Positions 7,637-16,870 are shown, counted from the stretch's first letter. The stretch: DNA of 64,000 nt from Cereibacter ovatus (GCF_900207575.1 NZ_OAOQ01000016.1:1-64000); one strand, 5' to 3'. Numbers and translations are program-made. Notes: generated by a model from the sequence alone, not told the origin.

Positions 7637-9451
7637 ATGATACAGGAAATCCGGTCCCCGCTGCGCCGACTCGGTCTGGCACTGGCGTTGGTCGTGGTGC
7701 CGAGTCTGGTCGCAGCCACCCCGCGGCACGGCATAGCTATGTATGGCGAACCGGCGTTGCCACCGGATTTTGTGTTTCTGCCATATGCCAATCCCGATGC
7801 GCCCAAGGGCGGCCGGATCGTTCTTGGCGAAACCGGGGGCTTCGATTCGCTTAATCCGTTCATCGTGAAGGGCCGCGCGCCCGCCACACTTGCCCCCCTG
7901 ACCATCGAGACGCTGATGGGCCGATCGCTGGACGAGCCGTTCAGCCTTTACGGCCTGCTGGCCGAATCGATCGAGACCGATCCGGCGCGGACCTGGGTGG
8001 AATTCACCCTGCGCGAAGGGGCACGATTCTCGGACGGTGCGCCGGTCACGGTCGAGGACGTGCTGTGGTCCTTCGAGGTGCTGGGCACAAAGGGGATGCC
8101 GCGCTACTGGGTGGCGTGGAAGAAGATCGCCCGCGCCGAAGCGACCGGCCCGCGCACGGTCCGCTTCACCTTCAACACCGAAGACCGCGAACTGCCGCTG
8201 ATCCTCGGGCTGCGCCCGATCCTGCAAAAGGCCCAGTGGCAGGGCCGCGATTTTGCCGCCTCGGGGGTCGAGGTGCCGGTGGGCTCCGGCCCCTATGTCG
8301 TCGACAGCTTCGAGCCCGGCCGCGTCATCCGGTATCGCCGCAATCCCGACTGGTGGGGCAAGGATCTGCCGTTCAACCGCGGCCTGCACAATCTGGACGG
8401 GATCGTGGTGGAATATTTCGGCGATGGCGGCGTGGCGTTCGAAGCGTTCAAATCGGGCGCGCTGTCCAGCTTCCGCGAGGGCAACGCCGCGAAATGGGCG
8501 GTGAACTACGACTTTCCCGCCGTGCGGTCGGGCGAGGTCGTCCGGTCCGAGATCCCCCATGGCCGCCCCTCGGGGATCGAGGGGCTGGTGATGAACACCC
8601 GCCGCCCGGTCTTTGCCGACTGGCGCGTGCGCGAGGCGATGATTCAGGCTTTCAACTTCGAACTGGTGAACCGGACGCTGACCGGCGGAACCGAGCCGCG
8701 CATCGTGTCGTATTTCTCGAACTCGGCGCTGGGGATGGTGCCCGGCACCCCCGCCGAAGGGCGCGAGCGCGCCCTGCTGGCCCCCTTTGCGGCCGACCTG
8801 CCGCCGGGGGCGCTGGAGGGCTACGCCCTGCCCGTCTCGGACGGGTCCGAGGCCAACCGCAAGGGTCTGCGCGCGGCCACCCGGTTGCTGGCGGAAGCCG
8901 GCTGGCAGGCGCAGGACGGCACCTTGCGCAATGCCGCGGGCCAACCCTTCGCCTTCGAGATCCTGTTGCCGCAGGGCGCCGACACCATGCTGTCGGCCGC
9001 CACGATCTACCGGCAGGCGCTGGCACGGCTGGGAATTGCGGCGCGCATCACCACGGTTGACCCTGCGCAATACAAGCAGCGGGTGGACGGGCAGGATTTC
9101 GACATGACCCATTTCGTCCGCTCGCTGTCGCTGTCGCCCGGCAACGAGCAGGTGCTGTATTGGTCGGCCGAGGGCCGGGACGAGCCGGGGTCACGCAACC
9201 TGATGGGGATGGACAGCCCCGCCGCCGAGGCGATCATCCGCCACATGCTGACCGCCACCGACCCTGACGAGTTCCGCGCCAGCGTGCGGGCGCTGGACCG
9301 TGTCCTGACCGCGGGGCGCTATGTGATCCCGATCTGGTATTCGGCCGTTTCGCGACTGGCGCATGACCGCCGTCTGCGCTATCCGCAAAAACTGCCGATC
9401 TATGGCGACTGGCCGGGGTTCCAGCCGGACGTCTGGTGGTATCAGGACTGA
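7637..9451 (+). CDS. YejA-like family 5 peptide-binding lipoprotein/periplasmic protein
   Basis: Periplasmic solute-binding protein of ABC family 5 (SBP_bac_5), closest to YejA/microcin C-type binders. The start at 7637 has AGGAG 11 nt upstream and opens a clear signal peptide (LRRLGLALALVVVPSLVAA); ATGs at 7568 and 7607 are less well supported. The mature protein of about 575 residues has HGIAMYGEPALPPDF, YANPDAPKGG, FDSLNPF, TLREGARFSDGAPVTVEDV, a family-5 hallmark, and GSGPYVV. Yej systems import small peptides, but no permease or ATPase gene is adjacent, so the protein is orphaned here. Follows no operon partner upstream. Confidence 0.9.
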   Translation: MIQEIRSPLRRLGLALALVVVPSLVAATPRHGIAMYGEPALPPDFVFLPYANPDAPKGGRIVLGETGGFDSLNPFIVKGRAPATLAPLTIETLMGRSLDEPFSLYGLLAESIETDPARTWVEFTLREGARFSDGAPVTVEDVLWSFEVLGTKGMPRYWVAWKKIARAEATGPRTVRFTFNTEDRELPLILGLRPILQKAQWQGRDFAASGVEVPVGSGPYVVDSFEPGRVIRYRRNPDWWGKDLPFNRGLHNLDGIVVEYFGDGGVAFEAFKSGALSSFREGNAAKWAVNYDFPAVRSGEVVRSEIPHGRPSGIEGLVMNTRRPVFADWRVREAMIQAFNFELVNRTLTGGTEPRIVSYFSNSALGMVPGTPAEGRERALLAPFAADLPPGALEGYALPVSDGSEANRKGLRAATRLLAEAGWQAQDGTLRNAAGQPFAFEILLPQGADTMLSAATIYRQALARLGIAARITTVDPAQYKQRVDGQDFDMTHFVRSLSLSPGNEQVLYWSAEGRDEPGSRNLMGMDSPAAEAIIRHMLTATDPDEFRASVRALDRVLTAGRYVIPIWYSAVSRLAHDRRLRYPQKLPIYGDWPGFQPDVWWYQD

Positions 9452-9471
9452 GACAAGAGCGAGCAGGCAGT

Positions 9472-9603
9472 ATGAAAAAGCTGGTGGTTCTGGCGGCCCT
9501 CATGGCCGCGCTTCAGGGATGCAACACGGTCGCAGGCGTGGGGCAGGACATCACGGGCGGCGCGAACCGCGTCGGCAACTGGGTGGGCGGATCGGGCTAC
9601 TGA
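9472..9603 (+). CDS. Entericidin-like small lipoprotein
   Basis: A 43-residue ORF: MKKLVVLAALMAALQGC gives a lipoprotein signal peptide with lipobox LQGC, then NTVAGVGQDITGGANRVGNW, the entericidin A/B pattern (CNTVxGxGxDIxxxG). Entericidins are small outer-membrane lipoproteins linked to stationary-phase lysis. It starts 18 nt after the binding-protein stop and probably shares its transcript. No second entericidin-like ORF lies beside it. Confidence 0.82.
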   Translation: MKKLVVLAALMAALQGCNTVAGVGQDITGGANRVGNWVGGSGY

Positions 9604-9614
9604 GGCAGGCGGCC

Positions 9615-9695
9615 CAAGGCCCCCTTCGCTGGCGATCCACGACGGGATCTCGCGGGCCGCAGGGGGGCCTTGCCCGCGCAGGCTGTCCCTGCGCG
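9615..9695. repeat. Nested inverted repeats between convergent genes
   Basis: A 10-bp inverted repeat CAAGGCCCCC (9615-9624)/GGGGGCCTTG (9663-9672) encloses a smaller GATCC/GGATC pair and is followed by a 7-bp hairpin GCGCAGG/CCTGCGC near 9677-9695. It lies between the convergent lipoprotein and RND genes and could serve as a bidirectional terminator, although no U tract is visible. Confidence 0.4.
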
Positions 9696-9734
9696 CCCGG
9701 CATCGCCTGACCGTGGCGCAATGCCCTGCCCGCA

Positions 9735-12700
9735 CTACTGCGCGACAAAGATCCGCGATGGCGGGGCCTTTTCCAGATCGGCGATGCGGGTTTCCAGCGC
9801 GGCAATGTCTGCCTCGCGCGCGGACAGCCGTTCGGCCAGCGCCTCGGGGGTCGGCGCGTCGGGCTCTGCCTCGCGGGCGGTGGCGATGCCACGGAAGATC
9901 CGCCCCAGAAGCCGCGAAACATCGTCCATGATCAGGAAGAACGACGGCACGATCACAAGGCTGAGGACCGTCGAGACGATGATCCCGCCGATCACCGCCG
10001 TGGCCATCGGCGCGCGGAACGGCCCGCCCTCGCCCACCCCCAGCGCCGAGGGCAGCATCCCCGCCGACATCGCGATCGAGGTCATCACGATCGGCCGTGC
10101 CCGCTTGTGACCGGCCTCCATGATCGCGGTGAACCGATCCATGCCGCGCGCCCGCATCTCGACCGCGAAATCCACCAGAAGGATCGCGTTCTTGGTGACG
10201 ATTCCCATCAGCATCAGAATGCCGATCAGCACCGGCATCGAAACCGCGGACCCGGTCAGGATCAGCGCCCCCGCCACCCCGCCGATGGCCAAGGGCAACG
10301 AGAACAGGATGGTGAACGGTTGCAGCACCGAGCGGAACAGCAGGATCAGCACCGACAAGACCAGCATCAGCCCAAGGATCATCGCATTGCCGAAACTGGT
10401 CATCAGTTCCTGCTGCACCTCGGCGTCGCCGGCCTCTTGGGTGCGGACGCTGGGGGGCAGTTCGACGCTGGCGGTGATTTCCTTGAACCGGGCCGAGGCA
10501 AGGCCCAGTGGCACGCCCAAGGGCAGGTTGGCGCCGATGGTGGCCTTGCGCTCGCGGTTCAGCCGGTCGATCACGCTGGGGCCTTCGGCGATCGCAATAT
10601 CGGCCACCGCCGCCAGCGGCACCTGCCCGCCCGAAGCGGTGGTCACCTTCAGCGCGGCGATCCGGGCCAGATCGGCCCGGGCGATTTCCGCCAGCTGCAC
10701 CCGGACCGGCACCAGCCGGTTGTCGATCGACAGTTTCGCCAAGGCCGCGTCGATGTCGCCGATGGTCGCCACGCGCACCAGTTCCGCGATCTGGCGGGTG
10801 CTGACACCCAGCCGGGCGGCCTCGTCGGCGCGGGGGGTGATCTGCAATTCGGGACGCGGCAGCGCCCCTTCCGACGCGACATCGGCCAAGAGCGGATCGC
10901 CGCGCAACGCCGATTCCAGCCGCGCCACCGCAAGGTTCAGATCGGCCTCGTTCGAGGACAGGATCGAAAAACTCAGGTCACGCTGCCCGCGGTCGTTCAG
11001 CTTGAAGGCCCGCGCGTCGGGAATGGCGGCCAGCTTGCGGAACACCTCGGCCTCGATCTCGGCCTGCGGACGCACCCGGCCTGCGGGCTCCATCGCGGGC
11101 AGCAGGGGGCCCACCAGCGGCAGGCGCTGCGACAGGCTTGCGATACGGTAGATCAACCGGTGATCAAGCTTGTCGAGCAGGATGGTCACGCTGGCGCGGC
11201 GGATGTCGCGGTCACCGGCGGGCGAGGCGCCGCCAAGGATGAACACATCCCTTACGCCCTCGACGTTGCGGATCAGCGCAACCATCGCCTGCGTCGTGCG
11301 GTCGGTGTCGGCCAGAGACGAGCCCGGCGCCAGTTCCACACTCAGCGGGATGCGGCTGACATCTTCGGCCGGCATGAAACTGCCGGGGATGCGCATCATG
11401 AAAAACAACGACACCGCCAGCACGCCGATGGCCGCCAGCAGCGTCAGATAGCGAAAGCGCAGCGTCTGGCGCACCACCGCCAGATAGGCCCGCATCACCC
11501 GCCCGTCGTCATGGGATGCCTCATCTGCATCCTTGGACCGCATCAGATAGGCCGCCATCATCGGCGTGATCAGCCGCGCCACCAGCAGCGAGAACAGCAC
11601 CGAAATGGCCACCGTCAGGCCGAACTGTTCGAAATACTGCCCCGGAATCCCCGGCATGAACGACACCGGCACAAAGACCGCGACAATGGTCAGCGAGGTC
11701 GCGATCACCGCCATGCCGATCTCATCCGCCGCGTCGATGGCGGCGCGGTAGGGCGTCTTGCCCATGCGGATGTGGCGGGCGATGTTCTCGATTTCCACGA
11801 TGGCGTCATCGACAAGGATGCCGGTGGCCAGCGTGATCGCCAGAAAGCTGACAAGGTTCAGCGAAAACCCCAGAAGATCCATCAGCCAGAAGGTCGGCAC
11901 CGCCGACAGGGGCAGCGCCAGTGCCGCGATGAAGGTCGCGCGCCAGTTCTTCAGGAACGCCAGCACCACCAGCGTGGCCAGCAGCGCGCCTTCCAGCAGC
12001 GTATGCAGCGCGGCCTCGTAGTTGCCAAAGGTATAGAAAACCGTGTCATCGACCAGTTCGGTGCGCACCTCGGGATGGTCGGCGGCGATCTCGGCCAGAA
12101 CCGCGTTCACCGTCTCGAAGACGGAAACCTCGCTGGCACCCTTGGCGCGGTAGACCGCGAAACTGACCACCGGATCGCCATTCAACCGCGAAAACGAGCG
12201 CGGTTCTTCATAGCTGTCGACCACCTCGCCCAGATCCGACAGCCGCACATGCCGCCCCGAGGGCAGCGCGATGGAGGTGGTGGCCAGCCGTTCCACGGTC
12301 GCGGCATCGCCCAGCGTGCGGATCGCCTGCTCGCCCGTGCCCAGATTGGACCGGCCCGATCCAAGGTTGGCGTTGGTGGCGCGGATCTGCGCGTTCACCT
12401 GCGGCGCGGTGATGCCGTAGCTTGCCAGCCGGACCGGATCGAGGTCCACCCGGATCTCGCGTTCGGCGCCGCCATAGCGATCGACCCGGCCGATGCCCGG
12501 CTTGCCCTGAAGCGCGCGGGTGATGGTGTCATCGACAAACCACGACAGTTCCTCGATGGTCATGTCGGGCGACGAGACGGCAAACGACATGATCGCCTGC
12601 CCCTCGATGTCGATGCGGCTGACGATGGGGGCTTCGATATCGCCGGGCAGGTCGCCGCGGATCTGGTCGATGGCGTCCTTGGTGTCCTGCACCGCCTTGT

Positions 12701-13004
12701 CGGTCGGCACTTCCATCCGGAACTCGACCACCGTGGTCGAGCGCCCGTCGACCACGGTCGAGGTGACGTTCTTCACCCCGGTGACGCCGGCCACCGCATC
12801 CTCGATTTCCTTGGTGACCTGGGTCTCCATTTCGGCGGGGGCGGCGCCGGACTGGCCGACGACAACCGCCACAAGCGGCACGTCAATGTTGGGAAAGCGC
12901 GTGATCGGCAGCGTCAGGAACGACTGCCAACCCAGCACCAGAAGCATGAAGAACCCGAGAATCGGGGCAACCGGATTGCGGATCGACCAGGCAGAGAAGT
13001 TCAT
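9735..13004 (-). CDS. RND efflux transporter, inner-membrane permease (AcrB/MdtB type)
   Basis: Proton-driven drug/metabolite export pump of the HAE1/RND family, 1089 residues. It starts at an ATG opening MNFSAWSIRNPVAPILGFFM, the first transmembrane helix. GILVDDAIVEIENIARH at 395-410 carries the paired aspartates (D399, D400) of the proton relay in TM4. The usual 12-TM, two-large-loop layout with a second repeat (IGILMLMGIVTKNAILLVDFA) is complete. The C terminus has an extra Glu/Ala-rich predicted coiled coil (about 1050-1082). It is 11 nt downstream of the fusion-protein gene in a tetR-mfp-rnd operon; no outer-membrane TolC-like gene is present. Confidence 0.94.
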   Translation of the reverse strand: MNFSAWSIRNPVAPILGFFMLLVLGWQSFLTLPITRFPNIDVPLVAVVVGQSGAAPAEMETQVTKEIEDAVAGVTGVKNVTSTVVDGRSTTVVEFRMEVPTDKAVQDTKDAIDQIRGDLPGDIEAPIVSRIDIEGQAIMSFAVSSPDMTIEELSWFVDDTITRALQGKPGIGRVDRYGGAEREIRVDLDPVRLASYGITAPQVNAQIRATNANLGSGRSNLGTGEQAIRTLGDAATVERLATTSIALPSGRHVRLSDLGEVVDSYEEPRSFSRLNGDPVVSFAVYRAKGASEVSVFETVNAVLAEIAADHPEVRTELVDDTVFYTFGNYEAALHTLLEGALLATLVVLAFLKNWRATFIAALALPLSAVPTFWLMDLLGFSLNLVSFLAITLATGILVDDAIVEIENIARHIRMGKTPYRAAIDAADEIGMAVIATSLTIVAVFVPVSFMPGIPGQYFEQFGLTVAISVLFSLLVARLITPMMAAYLMRSKDADEASHDDGRVMRAYLAVVRQTLRFRYLTLLAAIGVLAVSLFFMMRIPGSFMPAEDVSRIPLSVELAPGSSLADTDRTTQAMVALIRNVEGVRDVFILGGASPAGDRDIRRASVTILLDKLDHRLIYRIASLSQRLPLVGPLLPAMEPAGRVRPQAEIEAEVFRKLAAIPDARAFKLNDRGQRDLSFSILSSNEADLNLAVARLESALRGDPLLADVASEGALPRPELQITPRADEAARLGVSTRQIAELVRVATIGDIDAALAKLSIDNRLVPVRVQLAEIARADLARIAALKVTTASGGQVPLAAVADIAIAEGPSVIDRLNRERKATIGANLPLGVPLGLASARFKEITASVELPPSVRTQEAGDAEVQQELMTSFGNAMILGLMLVLSVLILLFRSVLQPFTILFSLPLAIGGVAGALILTGSAVSMPVLIGILMLMGIVTKNAILLVDFAVEMRARGMDRFTAIMEAGHKRARPIVMTSIAMSAGMLPSALGVGEGGPFRAPMATAVIGGIIVSTVLSLVIVPSFFLIMDDVSRLLGRIFRGIATAREAEPDAPTPEALAERLSAREADIAALETRIADLEKAPPSRIFVAQ

Positions 13005-13015
13005 CGCGCGTCCCT

Positions 13016-14182
13016 TCAGTTGGTCGCGTCGGACGGAACCGGGTTGATCCGGTCGCCGGGCCGCACAAAGGCCGCAGCCTTGGTCACCACCAGATCGCCC
13101 GAGAACAGGCCCTCGGTGATTTCGACCATGCCGCCGTCGCGGATGCCGGTCCTGACCGGCGCACGTTCCACCGTGCCGCCCTGACGGACCCGCATCACCG
13201 TGGGGCCTTCGGGGCCGGACCCGACCGCCGTCACCGGCACCGCCAGCGTTTCGCGTTCGGCAACCAGGATCTCGGCTTCGGCGAACATGCCGCTGCGCAC
13301 GTCCTGGGTGCTTTCAATGGCAATGCGGGCGCGACCGAGCCGGGTGGCCGTATCGATTGCGGGTTCGACCAGCCGCACCGTGCCGCGCAGGGGATCGGTG
13401 GTGCCCAGCGTGCTGATCACCGCCGGCTGACCGGCGCGCAGGCGGATCAGATCCTGTTCGGCCACGTCCACGAACAGTTCCAGCGCGCCATCGCGCAGCA
13501 GGGTGAACATCGGCTCGCCCTGCGCCGAGGCGATGGCCCCCACCTGCGCATTGCGCGCCACGATCTCGCCGGCCACCGGCGCCACGACATTGGTGCGCTG
13601 CAACTGCAATTCAACATTGGCCAGTTGCGCTTCGGCCAGTGCCACCTGCGCCCGCGCGGCTTCCAGCGTCTGACGCGCCACCACCACGCGGGCATTGGCC
13701 GAGACCGACGCGGCCTGCGCGGTATCGGCCGCGGCCTGCGAGGCGGCGCCCTGCGCCCGCAACTGCGCGGTGCGCCGCGCCACCCTTTGCGCCTCGTCGC
13801 CCGAGGCCTGCGCCTCAAGAACCTGCGCCTCGGCCTGCGCGATGGTCGCCCGCGCCGAAGCAAGCGACGCGGTGAACTGGCTTTTCTGCAATTCCAGCGT
13901 CGACAGCGACAGCCGTGCCAGCACCTGCCCCTGGGCCACGGCATCGCCCACATCGGCCAGAAGCGCCTCGATCGGCTGGCCTTCGATCAGCGGCTGGACC
14001 TGAACCATCTCGACCGCGCCCACCAGCCCCGAGGCGATCACCCGGTCGCGCATCGGCAGCCGCACCACGGTGGACACGGTAATCGCCGGCAGCGCCTGCT
14101 GCGGGGCCACCGGCGCCTCTTGCGCGGGCACGGCCATGGGCAGCATCCCCAGCAGCATGACAGACAGAAGAAAACGCGCCAT
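13016..14182 (-). CDS. RND efflux periplasmic adaptor (membrane fusion protein)
   Basis: Connects the RND pump to an outer-membrane channel. The 388-residue protein has a cleavable N-terminal signal (MARFLLSVMLLGMLPMAVPAQ), a lipoyl-like half (EGQPIEALLADVGDAVAQGQVLARL), a long Ala/Gln-rich alpha-hairpin at about 95-185, the second lipoyl half VVAPVAGEIVARNAQVGAI and a beta-barrel/membrane-proximal region. It lacks an obvious lipobox cysteine. Middle gene of tetR-mfp-rnd with 3-nt and 11-nt spacings, so certainly one transcript. Confidence 0.93.
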   Translation of the reverse strand: MARFLLSVMLLGMLPMAVPAQEAPVAPQQALPAITVSTVVRLPMRDRVIASGLVGAVEMVQVQPLIEGQPIEALLADVGDAVAQGQVLARLSLSTLELQKSQFTASLASARATIAQAEAQVLEAQASGDEAQRVARRTAQLRAQGAASQAAADTAQAASVSANARVVVARQTLEAARAQVALAEAQLANVELQLQRTNVVAPVAGEIVARNAQVGAIASAQGEPMFTLLRDGALELFVDVAEQDLIRLRAGQPAVISTLGTTDPLRGTVRLVEPAIDTATRLGRARIAIESTQDVRSGMFAEAEILVAERETLAVPVTAVGSGPEGPTVMRVRQGGTVERAPVRTGIRDGGMVEITEGLFSGDLVVTKAAAFVRPGDRINPVPSDATN

Positions 14183-14185
14183 GGC

Positions 14186-14797
14186 TCAGCCCTTCGCCTT
14201 GAAATCCGCGACCTCGTCAAGCGTCGCGTCGATGGTACGCAGCAGCAGCGGTTTCAGATCCGCCGCGCCTGCCCTTTTGTGGGGTGCATCCAGTGCCCAG
14301 GCCTTCGCAAGCATCACCACAAAGCCTGCATGACCGGCAAAACGCGCCTGCGCCTCGGCCTCGGCCAGCGCGGTCACGCGCGCGAATATCCGCACCAGAG
14401 CGCGGACGATCTGCGCCTCCATCCCGGCGCAGATCTGACCGATCTCGGGGTTGCGGTGGGCCATGGCGGTGATCTCGGCCCAAAGGGGCGAATCCTCCTG
14501 ACACAGTTGCACGTCGATCCGGTAGCGCAGGATTTCGCGCAGGCGGCCCATCGGATCGGGCGATGAGACCACCAGCGCAAAGTCACGCTCGACGCTGGCC
14601 AGATCGCGCATCACGATCGCCTCGACGATGGCGGCCTTCGAGGGGAAATAGCGGTAGAAGTTGCCGACGCTCATGCCCGCAGCCCGGGCAAGATCCTGCA
14701 TCGAGGCGCCGTCAAAGCCCTTTTCGGCAAAGGTGCCGCGGATCAGGTCAAGGATCTCGTCGCTGCGCTGCACGGGGGCAAGGGCGGGGTCTGACAT
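14186..14797 (-). CDS. TetR/AcrR-family repressor of the efflux operon
   Basis: DNA-binding regulator of about 203 residues. The N-terminal helix-turn-helix reads FAEKGFDGASMQDLARAAGMSVGNFYRYFPSKAAI, typical of TetR/AcrR proteins; the C-terminal ligand domain is unremarkable. Two starts are possible: ATG 14803 or ATG 14797, the latter with AGG 8 nt upstream. First gene of the operon and almost overlapping a perfect 20-bp palindrome, so it probably represses itself and the pump until a ligand binds. Confidence 0.9.
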   Translation of the reverse strand: MSDPALAPVQRSDEILDLIRGTFAEKGFDGASMQDLARAAGMSVGNFYRYFPSKAAIVEAIVMRDLASVERDFALVVSSPDPMGRLREILRYRIDVQLCQEDSPLWAEITAMAHRNPEIGQICAGMEAQIVRALVRIFARVTALAEAEAQARFAGHAGFVVMLAKAWALDAPHKRAGAADLKPLLLRTIDATLDEVADFKAKG

Positions 14798-14812
14798 GGC
14801 CATCCTGACGGG

Positions 14813-14832
14813 GCGAATGAACGTTCATTCGC
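14813..14832. promoter_or_regulatory. TetR-type operator, perfect 20-bp palindrome
   Basis: Half-site GCGAATGAAC followed by its exact complement. It touches the -10 box of the predicted operon promoter and ends 10-16 nt from the tetR start codon, the expected place for an autoregulatory TetR site. Confidence 0.82.
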
Positions 14833-14859
14833 ACATAGCCGACGGGTGGAAAAGATCAA
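14832..14859 (-). promoter_or_regulatory. Promoter of the tetR-mfp-rnd operon
   Basis: On the minus strand TTGATC (14854-14859), 16-nt spacer, TATGTG (14832-14837). The -10 box abuts the 20-bp palindrome, so repressor binding would block initiation. Confidence 0.55.
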
Positions 14860-14977
14860 GAGCCCGTGACGGCCCGCGCCTTGCATCGGTCCCCGCCCGG
14901 GCGTAGCACAGGGCGTCCCTTGGTCGCAGCAGCCACCGAAGGGCCTTCCCGCGCATCACCACGAAAGGAGCGGCCGC

Positions 14978-15622
14978 TTGATCCGTCTCGACATCTTCGC
15001 TGAACCGATCTGCCCGTGGTGTTACATCGCCAAGGCCCTGCTTGACCGTGCGCTGGAAACCCGGCCCGACCATCCGTTCGTGATCGAATGGCATCCGTTC
15101 CAGCTTGATCCCGACTTGCCCCGCGAAGGCATGGACCTGCGCGCCTATCTGGAAGCAAAGTTCGGCAGTCAGGCCGAGGCGGTGGCGGCCTTCATGCAGG
15201 TCCAGACCGCCGCCGAGGCCGCCGGGCTGGACATCGCCTTCGACCGCATCGAACGCATGCCGAACACGCTGGACGCGCACCGCCTGATCCATTGGGCCGG
15301 GATCGAGGGCCGCCAGACCCCGATGGTGGCGGCGCTGTTCCGCGCCTATTTCCGCGAGGGGCTGGACATCGGAGACAGGTCGGTTCTGGCCGATCTGGCG
15401 GCGCAGGTGGGCATGGACCGGGCGGCGGTCGCACGGCTGCTGGCGACGGATGCCGACCGCGACGACATCGCCGCCCGCGCCGCCGATGCCCGCGCCAAGG
15501 GCGTGCGGGCCGTGCCGATCTTTCTGGTCGATCGCCGCCATGTGATGCCCGGCGCGCAGCCGGTCGAGTTGTGGCAGCAGGTGATCGACGAGATCGCCGC
15601 GCTGTCCGGGCCGCACCCATGA
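14978..15622 (+). CDS. DsbA-family oxidoreductase (FrnE-like)
   Basis: Thioredoxin-fold protein of 214 residues with an intact redox motif C12-P-W-C15 (EPICPWCYIAK), followed by EWHPFQLDPDLP and the long helical insertion with NTLDAHRLIHWA, the pattern of FrnE/2-hydroxychromene-2-carboxylate isomerase-like DsbA proteins. A cis-Pro region VRAVPIFLVDRRHVMPGAQP is present. There is no signal peptide, so it acts in the cytoplasm. The start is a TTG at 14978 preceded by AAAGGAG at 8 nt; no ATG is better placed. Overlaps the MFS gene by 4 nt. Confidence 0.88.
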   Translation: MIRLDIFAEPICPWCYIAKALLDRALETRPDHPFVIEWHPFQLDPDLPREGMDLRAYLEAKFGSQAEAVAAFMQVQTAAEAAGLDIAFDRIERMPNTLDAHRLIHWAGIEGRQTPMVAALFRAYFREGLDIGDRSVLADLAAQVGMDRAAVARLLATDADRDDIAARAADARAKGVRAVPIFLVDRRHVMPGAQPVELWQQVIDEIAALSGPHP

Positions 15623-16836
15623 CCGACATCCCCAGCCTTCCACCCGAGGCGCGGCTGTCGCGGCCCGAATTCGTCGGCATGATCGCGATGCTGTTTGCGA
15701 CAGTGGCGTTTTCCATCGATTCGATGCTGCCCGCCCTGCCCGAGATCGCGGCCGAACTGTCGCCCGATGCACCGAACCGGGCACAGCTGATCCTGAGCAG
15801 CTTTATCCTTGGCATGGGCTTGGGCACCTTCGTCGCCGGCCCGCTGTCGGACCGCTTCGGGCGCAAGCGGGTGATCCTTGGCGGCGCGGTGCTTTACTGC
15901 GCGGCGGCGCTGGCGGCATGGGCTGCACCCACGCTGGGCCTGATGCTGCTGGCGCGTCTTGCGGGCGGGCTGGGGGCGGCGGCGCCGCGGGTGGTGTCGC
16001 TGGCGCTGGTGCGCGACCTTTACAAAGGCCGCGAGATGGCGCGGATCATGAGCTTTGCCATGTTGATCTTCACGCTGGTTCCGGCCTTTGCGCCGCTGCT
16101 GGGCAGTGTCGTCATCGACGGGCTGGGCTGGCGCGGGATCTTCCTGTCGTTTCTGGGCTTTTCGGCGCTGTCGATGCTGTGGCTGGGCCTGCGCCAGCCT
16201 GAAACGCTGCCGCCTGCCGCGCGGCGCGAGGTTTCGGCCGCCCGCCTGACCGGGGCTCTGCGCGAAGTGCTGTCGCATCGGGTGATCGTGACCGCCATCG
16301 GGGTGCAGACGCTGGTGTTCGGGGCGCTGTTTGCCACGCTGTCCTCGACCCAGCAGATCTTTGACGTGACGTGGAACCGGGGCGACAGCTTCCCGATGTG
16401 GTTTGCGCTGATCGCGCTGATGGCGGGCACGGCAAGTCTTGTGAACGCGGCGCTGGTGATGCGGCTGGGGATGCGGTTTCTGGTGACGCTGGCGCTGGGG
16501 GCGCAGGTGGTGGTGTCGCTGACCATGTGGGCCGCCGCGGCGCAGGGCCTGTGGTCCGAGGCACTGGCCTTTCCCGCCTATGTGCTCTGGACCACGGGGG
16601 TGTTTTTCACCGCGGGCCTGACACTTGGCAACCTGAACGCACTGGCGATGGAGCCGGTCGGCCATATCGCGGGCATGGCGGCCTCGGTCATCGGGTCGGT
16701 CGCGACGGTGGTTTCGGTCGGGCTGGCGGTGCCGCTGGGGCTGGCCTTTGACGGCACGCCCCAGCCGCTGATGCTGGGCGTGGCCTGTTTCACCGGCGCG
16801 GGCTTCCTCTTGATCCGGACGCTGCCCCGGCACTGA
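15619..16836 (+). CDS. MFS drug-resistance transporter (Bcr/CflA type)
   Basis: Inner-membrane proton antiporter of 405 residues with 12 predicted transmembrane helices. Motif A, GPLSDRFGRKRVIL, lies at 74-87 between TM2 and TM3, and the FSIDSMLPALPEIAAEL opening is typical of the Bcr/CflA subfamily exporting drugs or metabolites. The ATG at 15619 overlaps the DsbA-like stop (ATGA), so translation is coupled. Pairing of a FrnE-like protein with an MFS exporter suggests a shared stress or detoxification role, which is inference. Confidence 0.9.
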   Translation: MTDIPSLPPEARLSRPEFVGMIAMLFATVAFSIDSMLPALPEIAAELSPDAPNRAQLILSSFILGMGLGTFVAGPLSDRFGRKRVILGGAVLYCAAALAAWAAPTLGLMLLARLAGGLGAAAPRVVSLALVRDLYKGREMARIMSFAMLIFTLVPAFAPLLGSVVIDGLGWRGIFLSFLGFSALSMLWLGLRQPETLPPAARREVSAARLTGALREVLSHRVIVTAIGVQTLVFGALFATLSSTQQIFDVTWNRGDSFPMWFALIALMAGTASLVNAALVMRLGMRFLVTLALGAQVVVSLTMWAAAAQGLWSEALAFPAYVLWTTGVFFTAGLTLGNLNALAMEPVGHIAGMAASVIGSVATVVSVGLAVPLGLAFDGTPQPLMLGVACFTGAGFLLIRTLPRH

Positions 16837-16844
16837 AACGACCG

Positions 16845-16865
16845 CCCCCGCCCGGCTGGCGGGGG
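16845..16865. terminator. Bidirectional hairpin between MFS gene and mfd
   Basis: An 8-bp GC stem CCCCCGCC/GGCGGGGG with a 5-nt loop lies between the convergent stops at 16836 and 16871. There is no U tract, so its efficiency is uncertain. Confidence 0.5.
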
Positions 16866-16870
16866 TGGCG

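Noticed and set aside
10107-13184. A 1025-residue plus-strand frame opposite the RND permease
   Set aside because: Low-complexity His/Arg/Gln/Asp composition typical of an antisense frame in GC-rich DNA; the RND gene on the other strand is certain.
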